Assembly: GCF_932526225.1 (NCBI RefSeq)
Contig: NC_064034.1
Location: forward strand, 8,232,001-8,296,000
Length of the DNA: 64,000 nt
Direction: 5' to 3'
Source of the DNA: Nematostella vectensis
Taxonomy: Eukaryota > Cnidaria > Anthozoa > Actiniaria > Edwardsiidae
Below are positions 11,092-19,723 of the stretch, piece by piece (the stretch's first letter is position 1; every line of letters starts with the position of its first letter). The notes under the pieces were generated by a model. It ran no database searches. It saw only the letters and a program-made list of their open reading frames with translations, and was not told the DNA's origin. The position numbers were made by a program, and so were the translations under genes.

Positions 11092-11300
11092 TTTATTTCT
11101 TATTATTTTTTATTTTTTTACACACGGAGATTGGGAAGTATAACTTGCCTTCACTGATATTCCAGGTGGACACCAGGAAATACCTGGACAAAAACCAGAC
11201 GCGATTAACCAACGCCAGACACGCCCTCCTCCAAGAGAAGAGCTTTTCACAACAGCTGAGAGACAAATGGCACACATGGCATGAGCCGGAAAACATGTGA
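3487..11300 (+). CDS. PNPLA8: Patatin-like phospholipase, PNPLA8 / iPLA2-gamma type
   Basis: Calcium-independent phospholipase A of mitochondria or peroxisomes that cleaves membrane phospholipid acyl chains. I chain seven exons: 3487-3878, 4775-5041, 6378-6438, 7107-7298, 9897-10095, 10356-10474 and 11166-11300. All introns are GT-AG, the phases agree, and the product is 454 aa. Visible motifs are the oxyanion glycine loop GGGSRG (127-132), the nucleophile elbow GSSTG with catalytic Ser161, and the DGG with catalytic Asp305. These are followed by the family stretches SLGTG and NTYFRFNP. The first in-frame ATG is 3487. The start MFSNLQACVKYAL, with later Arg and Ser and no early acids, looks like a mitochondrial presequence. 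The protein is much shorter than the roughly 780-aa vertebrate form and lacks most of its N-terminal extension. Intron 4 holds a 2-kb transposon, and the acceptor of exon 6 is triplicated. Confidence 0.9.
3958..4561. mobile_element. 604-bp TIR element in PNPLA8 intron 1
   Basis: The inverted ends begin TGCACTAGTCA and continue as a match of about 50 bp (left 3958-4008, right 4511-4561), rich in CCCCACCCCCATGG. TTA lies directly outside each end (3955-3957 and 4562-4564), matching a 3-bp TWA-type duplication as used by PIF/Harbinger transposases. The family assignment is inferred. No ORF of note. Confidence 0.65.
6774..6914. mobile_element. MITE with CAGTGGCGTAGCCAGG end, copy 1
   Basis: A 141-bp element in PNPLA8 intron 3. 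It starts CAGTGGCGTAGCCAGG and ends with the imperfect complement (CCCCTGGCTTTGCCCCTG). AGGCT flanks it on both sides (6769-6773 and 6915-6919). The interior is nearly the same as the element at 20337-20493. The ends resemble hAT-type non-autonomous elements. It has no coding capacity. Confidence 0.7.
7549..8719 (-). pseudogene. Non-LTR retrotransposon reverse transcriptase fragment (broken)
   Basis: On the minus strand the upstream part (about 8719-8110) reads as the endonuclease-RT linker of CR1/L2/jockey-like LINEs, with a DKPWITPYIK block and a later RRWWKEV block. The downstream part (8101-7549) carries RT motifs: RPISLTS, a FADFRKGFDLIDH block and GIPQGTRLSPLLF. The two parts are in different frames. 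At about 8100-8115 the text after KSAGP shifts frame and runs into a stop, consistent with a small internal deletion. The fragment stops right at the left TIR, before the YADD box, and no endonuclease domain is present. It is not functional. Confidence 0.85.
8819..9292 (+). CDS. HIRAN-like domain ORF carried in the TIR element
   Basis: An open frame of about 157 codons ends at TAG 9290-9292. There is no ATG at the 5' side. The first ATG is 8882, inside the domain, so the frame may be spliced (a CCCAG precedes TTGCATTC near 8850) or 5'-truncated. The text shows the HIRAN pattern: LMLEPTNIKDPNSVAIV (ligand loop with EP, N, D-N), then RHIPKLMSTWV, where HIRAN proteins have GxIP. A YGLEIPCEY block follows. 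HIRAN domains in HLTF and Rad5 bind 3' single-stranded DNA ends. Here there is no helicase or RING around it. It is probably mobile-element cargo. Function unknown. Confidence 0.55.
   Translation: MPYPKTHKSDPVAFIRGYHEYMTEWEPALEDVYKLMLEPTNIKDPNSVAIVREKADKTVMDGDGHPNTLVDDYEVMRHIPKLMSTWVTKYLKRPTNCEKVVVKGKWMNRGGGYGLEIPCEYIFKGDSFSSSWLKRKLVIEEFDATDPHKTTQVSQDD
10252..10384 (+). repeat. Triplicated splice-acceptor segment of PNPLA8 exon 6
   Basis: ACCAACCAG followed by the exon start (CTGTAGATACGG...) occurs three times, at 10252, 10300 and 10347, with periods of 48 and 47 bp. Only the third copy (acceptor AG at 10354-10355) continues in frame into LPRNTYFRFNP. Use of copy 1 or 2 reads into TAG at 10359-10361. 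Confidence 0.85.
10561..11100 (+). repeat. Polypyrimidine microsatellite block in the last PNPLA8 intron
   Basis: About 540 bp of almost pure pyrimidine on the + strand, in blocks: (CCTT)n 10585-10730, (CCTC)n about 10723-10865, (CCTT)n with interruptions 10866-10985, then (CTTT)n 10985-11095. It ends about 70 bp before the final acceptor at 11165. Confidence 0.95.
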
Positions 11301-12281
11301 CATTACATTGTTACCATGGATACACAGCAACTGACGAGATCCGAAAAACACGTGACACCTCACTGTTACCATGGATACACAACAGCTTAGAGTGGGACTT
11401 TGTTGAATCATATTTTGCCAGATTACACTCTATTTTATTATTGATTTTAAAGAGAACCTTAATTAAATGCTTTTTATGTAACATGTCTTCTCCTTTGTCG
11501 TCGTGGTTTTTCCTCGGTAAGTTATGTAATGTTAAGGAGTGGAGATATAACCCCTTGGATTTGACTGATGGTGGGTAGGGTATTGGAAAACTCATTCCCA
11601 CCCATTGCTCAATGTGCTGGTCACCTGGGCATCGACTTTAAGATTTACATTATTGCTCTTTACATTTTGCTGTTTCTTTATTGTGTTTGTGGATTAGAAA
11701 ATTAATGAAATGTAGAATACTGGGATGATAGGGTCGATATGGCATATTTTATGTTGCACGGGACTGTAGGCATCAGCCACCAAGAGCCTAATCGTATTTC
11801 CTTTATTGCGTTTTTTTAATTAGAAAATTAATGAAACGTTTTATATTTAGACTGATGGGTCGATGTGGCATCTACCACAAAGAGAGCATATATTAATGCT
11901 TTCTCGCACCTTAATGTTATTAGTTATTTAATTATCTTTGTTTTTTTTAGTCTCGGTAGAAAACTTTTTTTAACCAAATGTATAAATCGAATATAAACTG
12001 ATCAATAGCAATGGTTTTAATAATGAACTCACCGTGGTAGAGCCAAGATTTCAGTTCTAGGGTAAACTGAAGTGTTTATCTTCGATCGGTGTTTCGATTG
12101 CTTGGTGCTTGGTAATGAAATATTGTATTGATATTTGAATAGAAGATCACGTGTGTACCTTTTAAGGTGATCGGAGAAGCCTTTGAACCGGAATTTTTGT
12201 TGTTGTGGTGCTTGTCCATAATCCCGGAAAAACGTCGCCACCTTATAGCAGTTCTCCTGGAAAGGACTTCATAACGGAATC

Positions 12282-13304
12282 ATGGATGTAAATATTACAA
12301 AGATTAATGCCACAAAAGAACAGGGCGATGTTATCGAGATTGCAGCTATTGACTTGTGGTATGATGTCGTGGCTGTTGTGCTGGGCGCACTCGCAATTAC
12401 TGGAAATGCACTTATAATGTTCCTCATCGCATCCCGACGTCGTCTTCAGCAGACGCAAAACTGGCTCATCTTCTCTCTCAGCACCTCTGATTTTCTCATC
12501 GGACTCTCTGTCATAACTAACTTTATTTGTGTTGCCGTATTTCGTAGCTGGGAAATAAGTAACACTTTGAAGATACTCAAGGATTCTCTTTTCGATGTCT
12601 CGTCTTTGAATCTTTGCGTTTTGGCCGCGGATCGATGTGTCGCCGTTTTCTGGCCGCTACGATACCACGCCCTTGTAAACCGTCGCAAAGTGATAACTAT
12701 TATAATTATGGTTTGGGCCATCCCTGCGGCGATAGGTCTTCCTTATTTGTCGATTCAGTCAGACGACACGCCTGCGAACACTCTGTACCCTGCAACACTT
12801 GTCTTAATTTTCCAAACCTTTCCTTCAGTATTCATGGTAATTGCCTATATCCGCATTTTCTACGTTGTATACTGGCTTAAAAAGCAAGAAGCTATACAGA
12901 TCAATCAATTGCGATTTAACCTTGCAAATAGTGGTCCTAGCCGTGCAATTTGTCGACCAAGCTTCTCTATTACAAGCATAGGATCATTAGTTGTCTGCTT
13001 TGCTTTGTGTAATTTGGTGAGCTCTGTTAGAGCCGTGTGTTGGTTACTCTATGATCGCTGCAGGCTTCCTGTGCTATTACTGGACATTACTACCCTTTTA
13101 TTTTACGCTAATGCTGCTGTTAATTTTATAGTGTACTCTATGGTGAAATCGGATTTTCAAAGGGAGTTTCTAAAATTCATTAAAGGGTGTTGGTGTAGGG
13201 CGGAAGTGAGGGTAAATACAGCTTCAACTACGACAAACAACGGGGTTTTCATGCAGAATATCAATCATCCAGATAACGTCAGCGAAATTCAAACGGCATT
13301 GTGA
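12282..13304 (+). CDS. Class A (rhodopsin-like) GPCR, intronless, MECA-like features
   Basis: A plasma-membrane seven-helix receptor of 340 aa in one exon. The ATG at 12282 gives an extracellular tail with N-glycosylation sites at Asn4 and Asn9. Conserved positions are Asn42 in TM1 (TGNAL), Asp70 in TM2 (STSDFL), the DRC at 117-119 instead of DRY, Trp145 in TM4, and N-F-I-V-Y at 281-285 in place of NPxxY. There is no Cys at the start of TM3 and none in the short second extracellular loop. That, with WPLRYH after the DRC, resembles the melanocortin/EDG/cannabinoid/adenosine group, which often lacks this disulfide. TM6 lacks a CWxP box. The ligand is unknown and the subgroup is inferred. Confidence 0.85.
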   Translation: MDVNITKINATKEQGDVIEIAAIDLWYDVVAVVLGALAITGNALIMFLIASRRRLQQTQNWLIFSLSTSDFLIGLSVITNFICVAVFRSWEISNTLKILKDSLFDVSSLNLCVLAADRCVAVFWPLRYHALVNRRKVITIIIMVWAIPAAIGLPYLSIQSDDTPANTLYPATLVLIFQTFPSVFMVIAYIRIFYVVYWLKKQEAIQINQLRFNLANSGPSRAICRPSFSITSIGSLVVCFALCNLVSSVRAVCWLLYDRCRLPVLLLDITTLLFYANAAVNFIVYSMVKSDFQREFLKFIKGCWCRAEVRVNTASTTTNNGVFMQNINHPDNVSEIQTAL

Positions 13305-14739
13305 AAAAATGGAAAAGAAGCCGAAAATGATAGACATATGAAGATCAATTGAAATGTAGAATCAGAACTAAAGGTATTAAAAAAACTAAGCTATTTGCAT
13401 ATTTTTGGGGCCTACATATAATATCTTCTATCCCTATAAGCAATGGTCTCATGCTGGAAGACATCTAGAAAAGTAACTAGTTCATTGCATGGCTCTCCTT
13501 ACACCAGACTTACAGATGGCATGTAACAAGAATTTATCTGGTTTGTTTATCCAATCGTTGAAGAAGAAGTCTTCTGGCCGGCCCTCACTTACCCACTTAG
13601 GGTTATATTCGGGGTCTCCATTCATGTTTTGCTTTCAAACGTGAAAAGTGAAGTGCACTAGGACTGAGGGAAGCCACCTAAGTGCACCTTGTCACTTTGC
13701 TACAAGACATCTTATGTCAACCCATTTACCCCTGGCTATTTTTGAGCTGAATTTACAAAAAAACAGACTGAAAACAGGTACCTCCCTCCCTATTTTGAGT
13801 TTTATACAGCCCGTCAAAGTCAAACACAGCTGCGCCTAGTCAGCGGTATCCAAGCCTTCCAACAGTGCTTTGCGGTCCCATTTTTAATCCCTTGTCGCTG
13901 TGCTAATACGAGCACAAGTTGATGTGTATTTTTCATTAAAAATAACAGCTATTAGCATATTGGGAGTGTCCTAGGAGATAAATTCTATTGGAGCATAATT
14001 GAGTGCTGTGCTTATGGATATTTGCTAGCAAAGTTGGATTCCTGGTGATTTTTTATTGTTTGGCTTTGCCTGGATGAAAAAATAATTTTCTAATGAATCA
14101 CCACAGCTCTCCTAATATTGTCTATTGATTCCAATATTATTTACTCTGCTATTCTGGGCCTGTATGACCTGGAATTGATTTGTTTGGCTTTGGGGTGAAA
14201 AAACCATCTAACTTCAGGGAGACTTTTTCCCTGGATCTCCTAGAATGCTTTGCTCTCCGTAATGGCATCTAAGTGGTTTCGCAAGCCTTCAAGGAGTGGG
14301 CATTGTGTTTTAAGGCCATGGAAATGAACCTGGAGGATCAGAATAAAGGTATTTATTTGTGTCTTGGGCTGGTTTGCTGATCTCTCTCCCTTGTGTGGTA
14401 TTTTCAGCGTTTTGTTGGTGTGATTCTGCCTTGTTCGATTTGAAGTTTGCCAAAGAACCTGAGCTGTTATTTGGCTAAAGAGTAGTTGGATGCATATTTT
14501 CAAGACCCATTTACCACTTAGACTGATGCCTGAGTATCTTCATCCTTTTGTGTTTATTTTGTATTTATGAATTTTGTGGGTTCTGGGTACTTCTCAAGGC
14601 CGGTACAGGCCGGTCGAGGGGTCAATGTGTTAAAAAAGGTATTCTTCTCCTATATTTGTTTTACAATTTCGGTTGAAAAACCAATTAAGGTGTGGCTGAC
14701 AAGGTATCTTTAAGTACCTGCAGGTGCCTAGAAAAACTA
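13305..14739. other. Intergenic stretch between the GPCR and TMBIM4
   Basis: AT-rich sequence with no convincing ORF and no clear repeat. GPCR 12282-13304 and TMBIM4 point toward each other across it, so both 3' UTRs should lie here. Confidence 0.5.
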
Positions 14740-15023
14740 GGGGACTTGCGCTAAGAGATCGCGTGTTTGGGGTGTTTGGGTGCCAAACTTGCGCCCGCTC
14801 AGCCTTTTAGCGGCAAAAAAAACAGCAACAAAAAGCAACTTATTCAAAGATTACGAAAAAAACAGAAGTCTTTTTTTCAGAAAGGGTTTAGTTCCATTTA
14901 AAGATTGCATCTCTTTTTCGTTCTCTGGTGTGATGGGCACAGTCATTTCTGATTTTTTTGTTTGATTATTTTGTTTTGAATTTTCCACCCAAAAAGGTCA
15001 CGTGATCTCTTAGCGCAAGCCCC
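14740..15023. mobile_element. 284-bp TIR element next to the TMBIM4 stop codon
   Basis: Inverted ends of about 25 bp share TTGCGCTAAGAGATC: left 14740-14765, right 14999-15023. The right edge is only 14 bp from the TMBIM4 stop codon, so it probably lies in the 3' UTR. A related right-end sequence (ATGTGATCTTTAGTGCAAG) appears at 9655-9673. Target duplication not clear. Confidence 0.65.
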
Positions 15024-15037
15024 GACAAGGATCAAAC

Positions 15038-18000
15038 TTAATGCTTCTTCATAGACTCCAGAATCTTGAGGATTTGTATGAAGAGGTTGATAATGTCCAT
15101 GTAAAGATTTATTGAAGCTAGGATGTACTCCTCCGGTGACATCTTGTTCATCAGCATGTGTGTGTCAAATACAATAAAGGCGGAGAAGAGCAGAGCACCC
15201 AATACAGCGTATGCCAACTCTAGAATGTCACTCTGGAAAAACATCTGAAAGAGAAGTACAACTTGTAATTGTAAGCAGAGAATAATCTGGAAGGTAATTA
15301 AGTTTTTTTAGATTGTTTAGTTTTAATGACTTTTTTTCATTTAAATGGATGTGTGAGACACTTATCATCCTGGTTATGGGTCTGTTCTAATTATTCCTCC
15401 ATAAAACATGTGTGGGGAAGAGGGACAAGAACTAGAATCATGTCTAAACAGACTTTAAATGCATATAAATATATAAGTTACAGACAATGCTTAGCTAAAA
15501 CGAAAGGACAAAGCATGAACATGGTACTGAATGTTATAAGATTCAATTTAAAATCGAAAAACACACCTGCAACAGCCCAGCCCAGATGAAGATCCACAGC
15601 ATTGTGAAAAGACTGCGATTACAATACAAATATCAGTAAATGCTATGAATCTAGAATTTTGTAAAATAATTAACAAAATGCATAATTGAGAGAGCACACT
15701 AGCCAAGATAGTTTGGCCTCTAAGCTTTAAATTTTGAAGTATACCATTACGGTAAAAAAATCTTAAATAGTCCCTAAAAGCAGATTATTTTGGACTTCTT
15801 ACTGATGCAATGCTTGGTTCTTCTTGGAAGGGTAATTTGGTTCCTCCAAAATGTTTTTTTTTCTCTTATCAGCTAACAATGGAAAAAGTATGTCCAATGC
15901 ATTTAATGCAAAAAATGTATTTATTTGCGGTATATTCACAAGATTGTTGTTTTTATCTTTGTTATCATTGCGTTATCATCATTAAGAATCATTATTTTAT
16001 TCGCTCCATAGTGTTGCATTTGTCACTTGACGCCTTCCAACAATCTATCAAGTTCTACTTTGTACGAGGGTTAATTTCTACCAATAAGCTGATATGTTAG
16101 TTTAATTGATTAGTTACGTATCTGTTTGCATTAAATGCATGTCATATCTTGATCTTTAAACAATTTTCATATTTTCATATTGAACTGTTATTTTAGTTCT
16201 TCAAACCACCTGTTAAGGTTGGTGCCTACTATTGCTGGTGCACATCCTCGTCTGTGCATACAAAAAAGCGTGCGTATGCCTGTTTTTGGCATTCACAAGC
16301 ATTGTCGTCTCATAAAACAGATGAAAAAAAACTTGTTGTTAGAAGTTGTCAGAAGAAAACAAAATATTTCGTCAGAAGAAAACAAAATATTTCTGCAACA
16401 CATCATTGTACAATGCTTGGTGGTGGCTTTTTAAGACAATGTAAATAAGATTCACGTTAAACTTACATGATTAGAAATATCCACAGATTTTCCTCTGTTA
16501 TTTTGTCTATTGCACAAGCATGTAGTCTCTGATATGCGAGCGCATTGTTTTCATGCGCATGCTTGTTTTTTGTACTTTTTGGTGTCTTCACCATTTTGAA
16601 CAATATTTTTGATAAATAATCAAATGAGGTGTCTTGCTCAATTAAGAATTAATAACGCTTAACGTGTATTTTTCCCCCAAAAAGTATATTTCGTCATTTT
16701 ACTTTAGATTTTGCTGACACAGCAATTTTTAACAACTTTGATAACACATATCTTTTGGTTGCCTACAAGTTGGTAGTTCTACAAGACTCATACGATTTTG
16801 GGAAAATAAAAATACCTCCCAATTAGGGGGTACCAACCTTAATAAACCATTTATTGGCTGGCTCTCCCCCTAACTCATTGTTATCTCGTTGATTAGAAAA
16901 AATCTTTTTTTATTTAGTTGAGTGCAGCCAATTAGAAAATAAAGGCAGTGGGTGACACTTGAAAAGAACATAAGATGATAAACCATTCTCAAGTTGTCCA
17001 CCTCACCCTGCACCCCATGAGCTGTAATCCCTCTTGCTCTGTAGTGTGTACATCGTTAGTGCAATAGTGGTTGCTGCTGTCATTCCAAATGCCTCCAGGA
17101 CAATCATTCGGTCAAAGAAGGTCACTGGGAAAGTTGACAGTAAAAACATGTTATTCTATACTAAGGAAGGGTTGCCATCAATATTGTGGTTTGAACTCAC
17201 CAAGTGTTCCCAGTGTGTAAGCCTCCACAAGTGTCTAAAGTTATAAAAAAACAATGACTAATTGTGAACTTTTCCAGTTAAAATATTTTATTTCTAAAGG
17301 GCTTGTACCTTTTCATATAAAAAGGAATAACCAAATAAAAAACAAAGGAGATCAGCTTTCTTCGCTTTACATTTTTAAAAGCATTTTCTTTTCACTTCTT
17401 TTCGTATTCCCTGCTTTAACTTATGATCAGATCATTTTAAGTAGATTTCAACTTGAAATAAGTATTGCAATTGTCATTATTCACTTGCTGTAACCCTGAT
17501 CATGCAAAATCAAAACAGAAAAAGTGAGCAAGCTCATGAAACAAAAATATTTCTCTGTTTAGCTTCCTTGTAAAACATGCTCACTCAGGAGTTAGATTTC
17601 AATGTTTGACAAACATGTTTGTATATTTAGCAGAGCTTTTAGTGATATTGCCAACTTACAAAGCCAAATAGCAGGTACATGTTCATGGGTGACTCCCTCC
17701 TCTTGAACATCAGGGCAATCAGAAAACCAAATGAAAGAATGAATGCAACAAACAGGACTTCAGGCCTGCAACAAAAAGTGGCAGAATGTACATAGTCACT
17801 ACTTTAATTAGTTTTTTTACTAATTAGAACAGATTCTAGAAGGGGTATGGGTAATCTGCTATCAAACTGTCTGTAATGTTATGCATTTGAGTCTTTAAAC
17901 CATCAGCTCCTGCATTGGCAGTATTTCACTAAAACTGGCCTGTGGGGAAGTTGCTAGGGATGCTGCAAGTCCTGTATGCTATTATCTGAGAAAAGCTGAC

Positions 18001-19447
18001 TGGCTAAAGTGAAGCAGCAATAATAGCTATGTACAGCTTAATGTAAGACATAATAATCAACTTTGATTGGCACACCTGCTTTGTACAAAGTCCTTGATGG
18101 CTGGAGTGTTCATAAAGAGAGCAGAAATGAGAATTGTCAATCCAAGTTGGGCACTCAAGATACCATACACTTTCCTCAGAAACCCTGGAAACAGAAAAAG
18201 GGGGGTCAGAAAACTGGATATTATTAATTAACAGATACAATGGAACACTCTTTGAATTAGGTTAATAATAACCAATGAACTGTCCTCATTTATGGGATGC
18301 CCTTATTAACCAGGTGCCAAGAGTGGGTGCAACTGTATTATTAGAGAGCTTAAGCAAGTCAACACGAACGGCATCAAAAACGGCGCGCGCTCTGACGAAT
18401 TGTTGGAAAACCGGCGTTGACGTCCGTGACCGCGCGCGTAGAATGTAAAAATAGGGAAAATGGCGTTCTAGATTTCCTGTCATGGACATCAACGCCGTTT
18501 TTCAGCAATTCGTGAGCGTGCGCGCCATTTTTGATGCCGTTCGTGTTGAATTGCTTAAGCTCTCTATTATCCAGTTCTACAACCTCATCCACATCCCATG
18601 TATGTGCTTGATACTGCAGTTGTTCTGAGCAGGAAAATCACTAAATAAAAAGTAATTCACTAATTCAGAAGAAATGGCTTTGTTCATAGACATATGATAT
18701 CCAATAGTACAACAGGTTGGATTTATCTATAATGACAATGTACCTGTCTTTCTCTTTCACATTTAGGCAGATGGCATTTGAATACTATGAAGAGAGTTTA
18801 ATTATGAACATTCAAGAAAATTTAAGAGTAATAAAATTCACTGTAAGCTTAAGTATATATGATAAGTATAATTTATATAGCACATGTTAGAATTCTAATT
18901 TCATCATAATGTTTATATAAATTCTATAATTTTAAAGATATTCGAAAGATATATAATTATTTCAGCATTGAATCTCAATGGACAATGTTGACTATCTAGC
19001 TCCAAAAATATAAAAAATATACAAAAAAATTACAGTATGAGGGGGGAGTAAACAATTACGTCACTGTAAAACACGATCTTCAAATAATACGAATACGCAA
19101 TTTCTCTCTTTTTAGAACTCTATGAATACAAGAATATCAACTTTTTAACCAACTATGCTAATTAAGGAGTAAATTCATAATCAAGGCAATATTATAGCTA
19201 TCTGATGATGTGTCAGACACAACAACCAAGCGTAACGCAGAATGAATAAGAAGAAAGCTCGCCTAGATGTTTGTAAATACAACAATAATTGCCATTATTC
19301 TAGCGGCTAAAGTAGTATATAAAACTTACCAAGACGGACATTAATGTTCGTCTGAGCGACTGTCACGCCATAAGTGAAGTCTTCTTCGATAGAAGACATC
19401 TTCTTTCGGTCCCCATAAACCGGAGGTTCTATCAACACGGAATCCAT
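15038..19447 (-). CDS. TMBIM4: Transmembrane BAX inhibitor motif protein 4 (lifeguard 4 / GAAP)
   Basis: A Golgi/ER multi-pass protein that modulates Ca2+ release and apoptosis. I chain seven exons on the minus strand: 19330-19447, 18076-18184, 17660-17765, 17201-17234, 17007-17124, 15567-15612 and 15038-15232. All are GT-AG and in phase, giving 241 aa against about 238 in vertebrates. The N-terminus has the family signature [10 protein letters not shown], and [14 protein letters not shown] opens TM1. Later come [27 protein letters not shown], and the C-terminal [11 protein letters not shown] and [19 protein letters not shown] blocks of the UPF0005/BI-1 fold. About six to seven hydrophobic segments are spread along the whole protein. 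It shares a 276-bp divergent promoter with PPP4R2. Introns hold MITEs at 16217-16838 and 18343-18565. Confidence 0.93.
16217..16838. mobile_element. 622-bp MITE with TTAA target duplication (TMBIM4 intron)
   Basis: TTAA lies at 16213-16216 and 16839-16842. The ends are short inverted repeats, GGTTGGTRCC. TTAA duplications are made by piggyBac and Kolobok-type transposases. The interior has a 23-bp direct duplication (GTCAGAAGAAAACAAAATAT and following bases) near 16347 and 16370. No coding capacity. Confidence 0.6.
18343..18565. mobile_element. 223-bp foldback/MITE in TMBIM4 intron 1
   Basis: The ends AGAGAGCTTAAGCAA form long imperfect inverted repeats of about 80 bp, covering nearly the whole element. 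The core AACACGAACGGCATCAAAAA occurs in both arms. The flanks fit an ATT or TA duplication, but AT-richness makes this ambiguous. The interior is unusually rich in CG, with several GCGCGC runs, compared with the AT-rich intron. Confidence 0.75.
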
Positions 19448-19723
19448 CTTGAAAATAAATGGTAAGCTAGTCACCTGCGCCTCAATCTAATGAAGCTGTG
19501 ATATAACGCCTCATATGATTGGATATGATTTATATTCTGCACGTATCTAACCAATCAAAACTCTTATTTTATTTTGGCTCCATATTTGGAGGGTGTAAAT
19601 GCCTGCCACATTTGACGTCAAAATCAATGGCGCCATTTTTGTTGTCCGCCATTCGAACTAGTGTTCTCAGATCATAACCTTTCTAGAATTATTTAAATAT
19701 ATATTGCCATTTAATTCGCATCT
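19448..19723. promoter_or_regulatory. Divergent promoter between TMBIM4 and PPP4R2
   Basis: Only 276 bp separate the two start codons, which point away from each other. Visible elements are a perfect palindromic CRE (TGACGTCA, 19613-19620), CCAAT-type motifs in both orientations (ATTGG near 19518 and CCAAT at 19551), and ATGGCGCC / GCCATT motifs at 19627-19655 resembling YY1-type initiator sites. There is no clear TATA box between the starts. Shared regulation is inferred. Confidence 0.65.
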
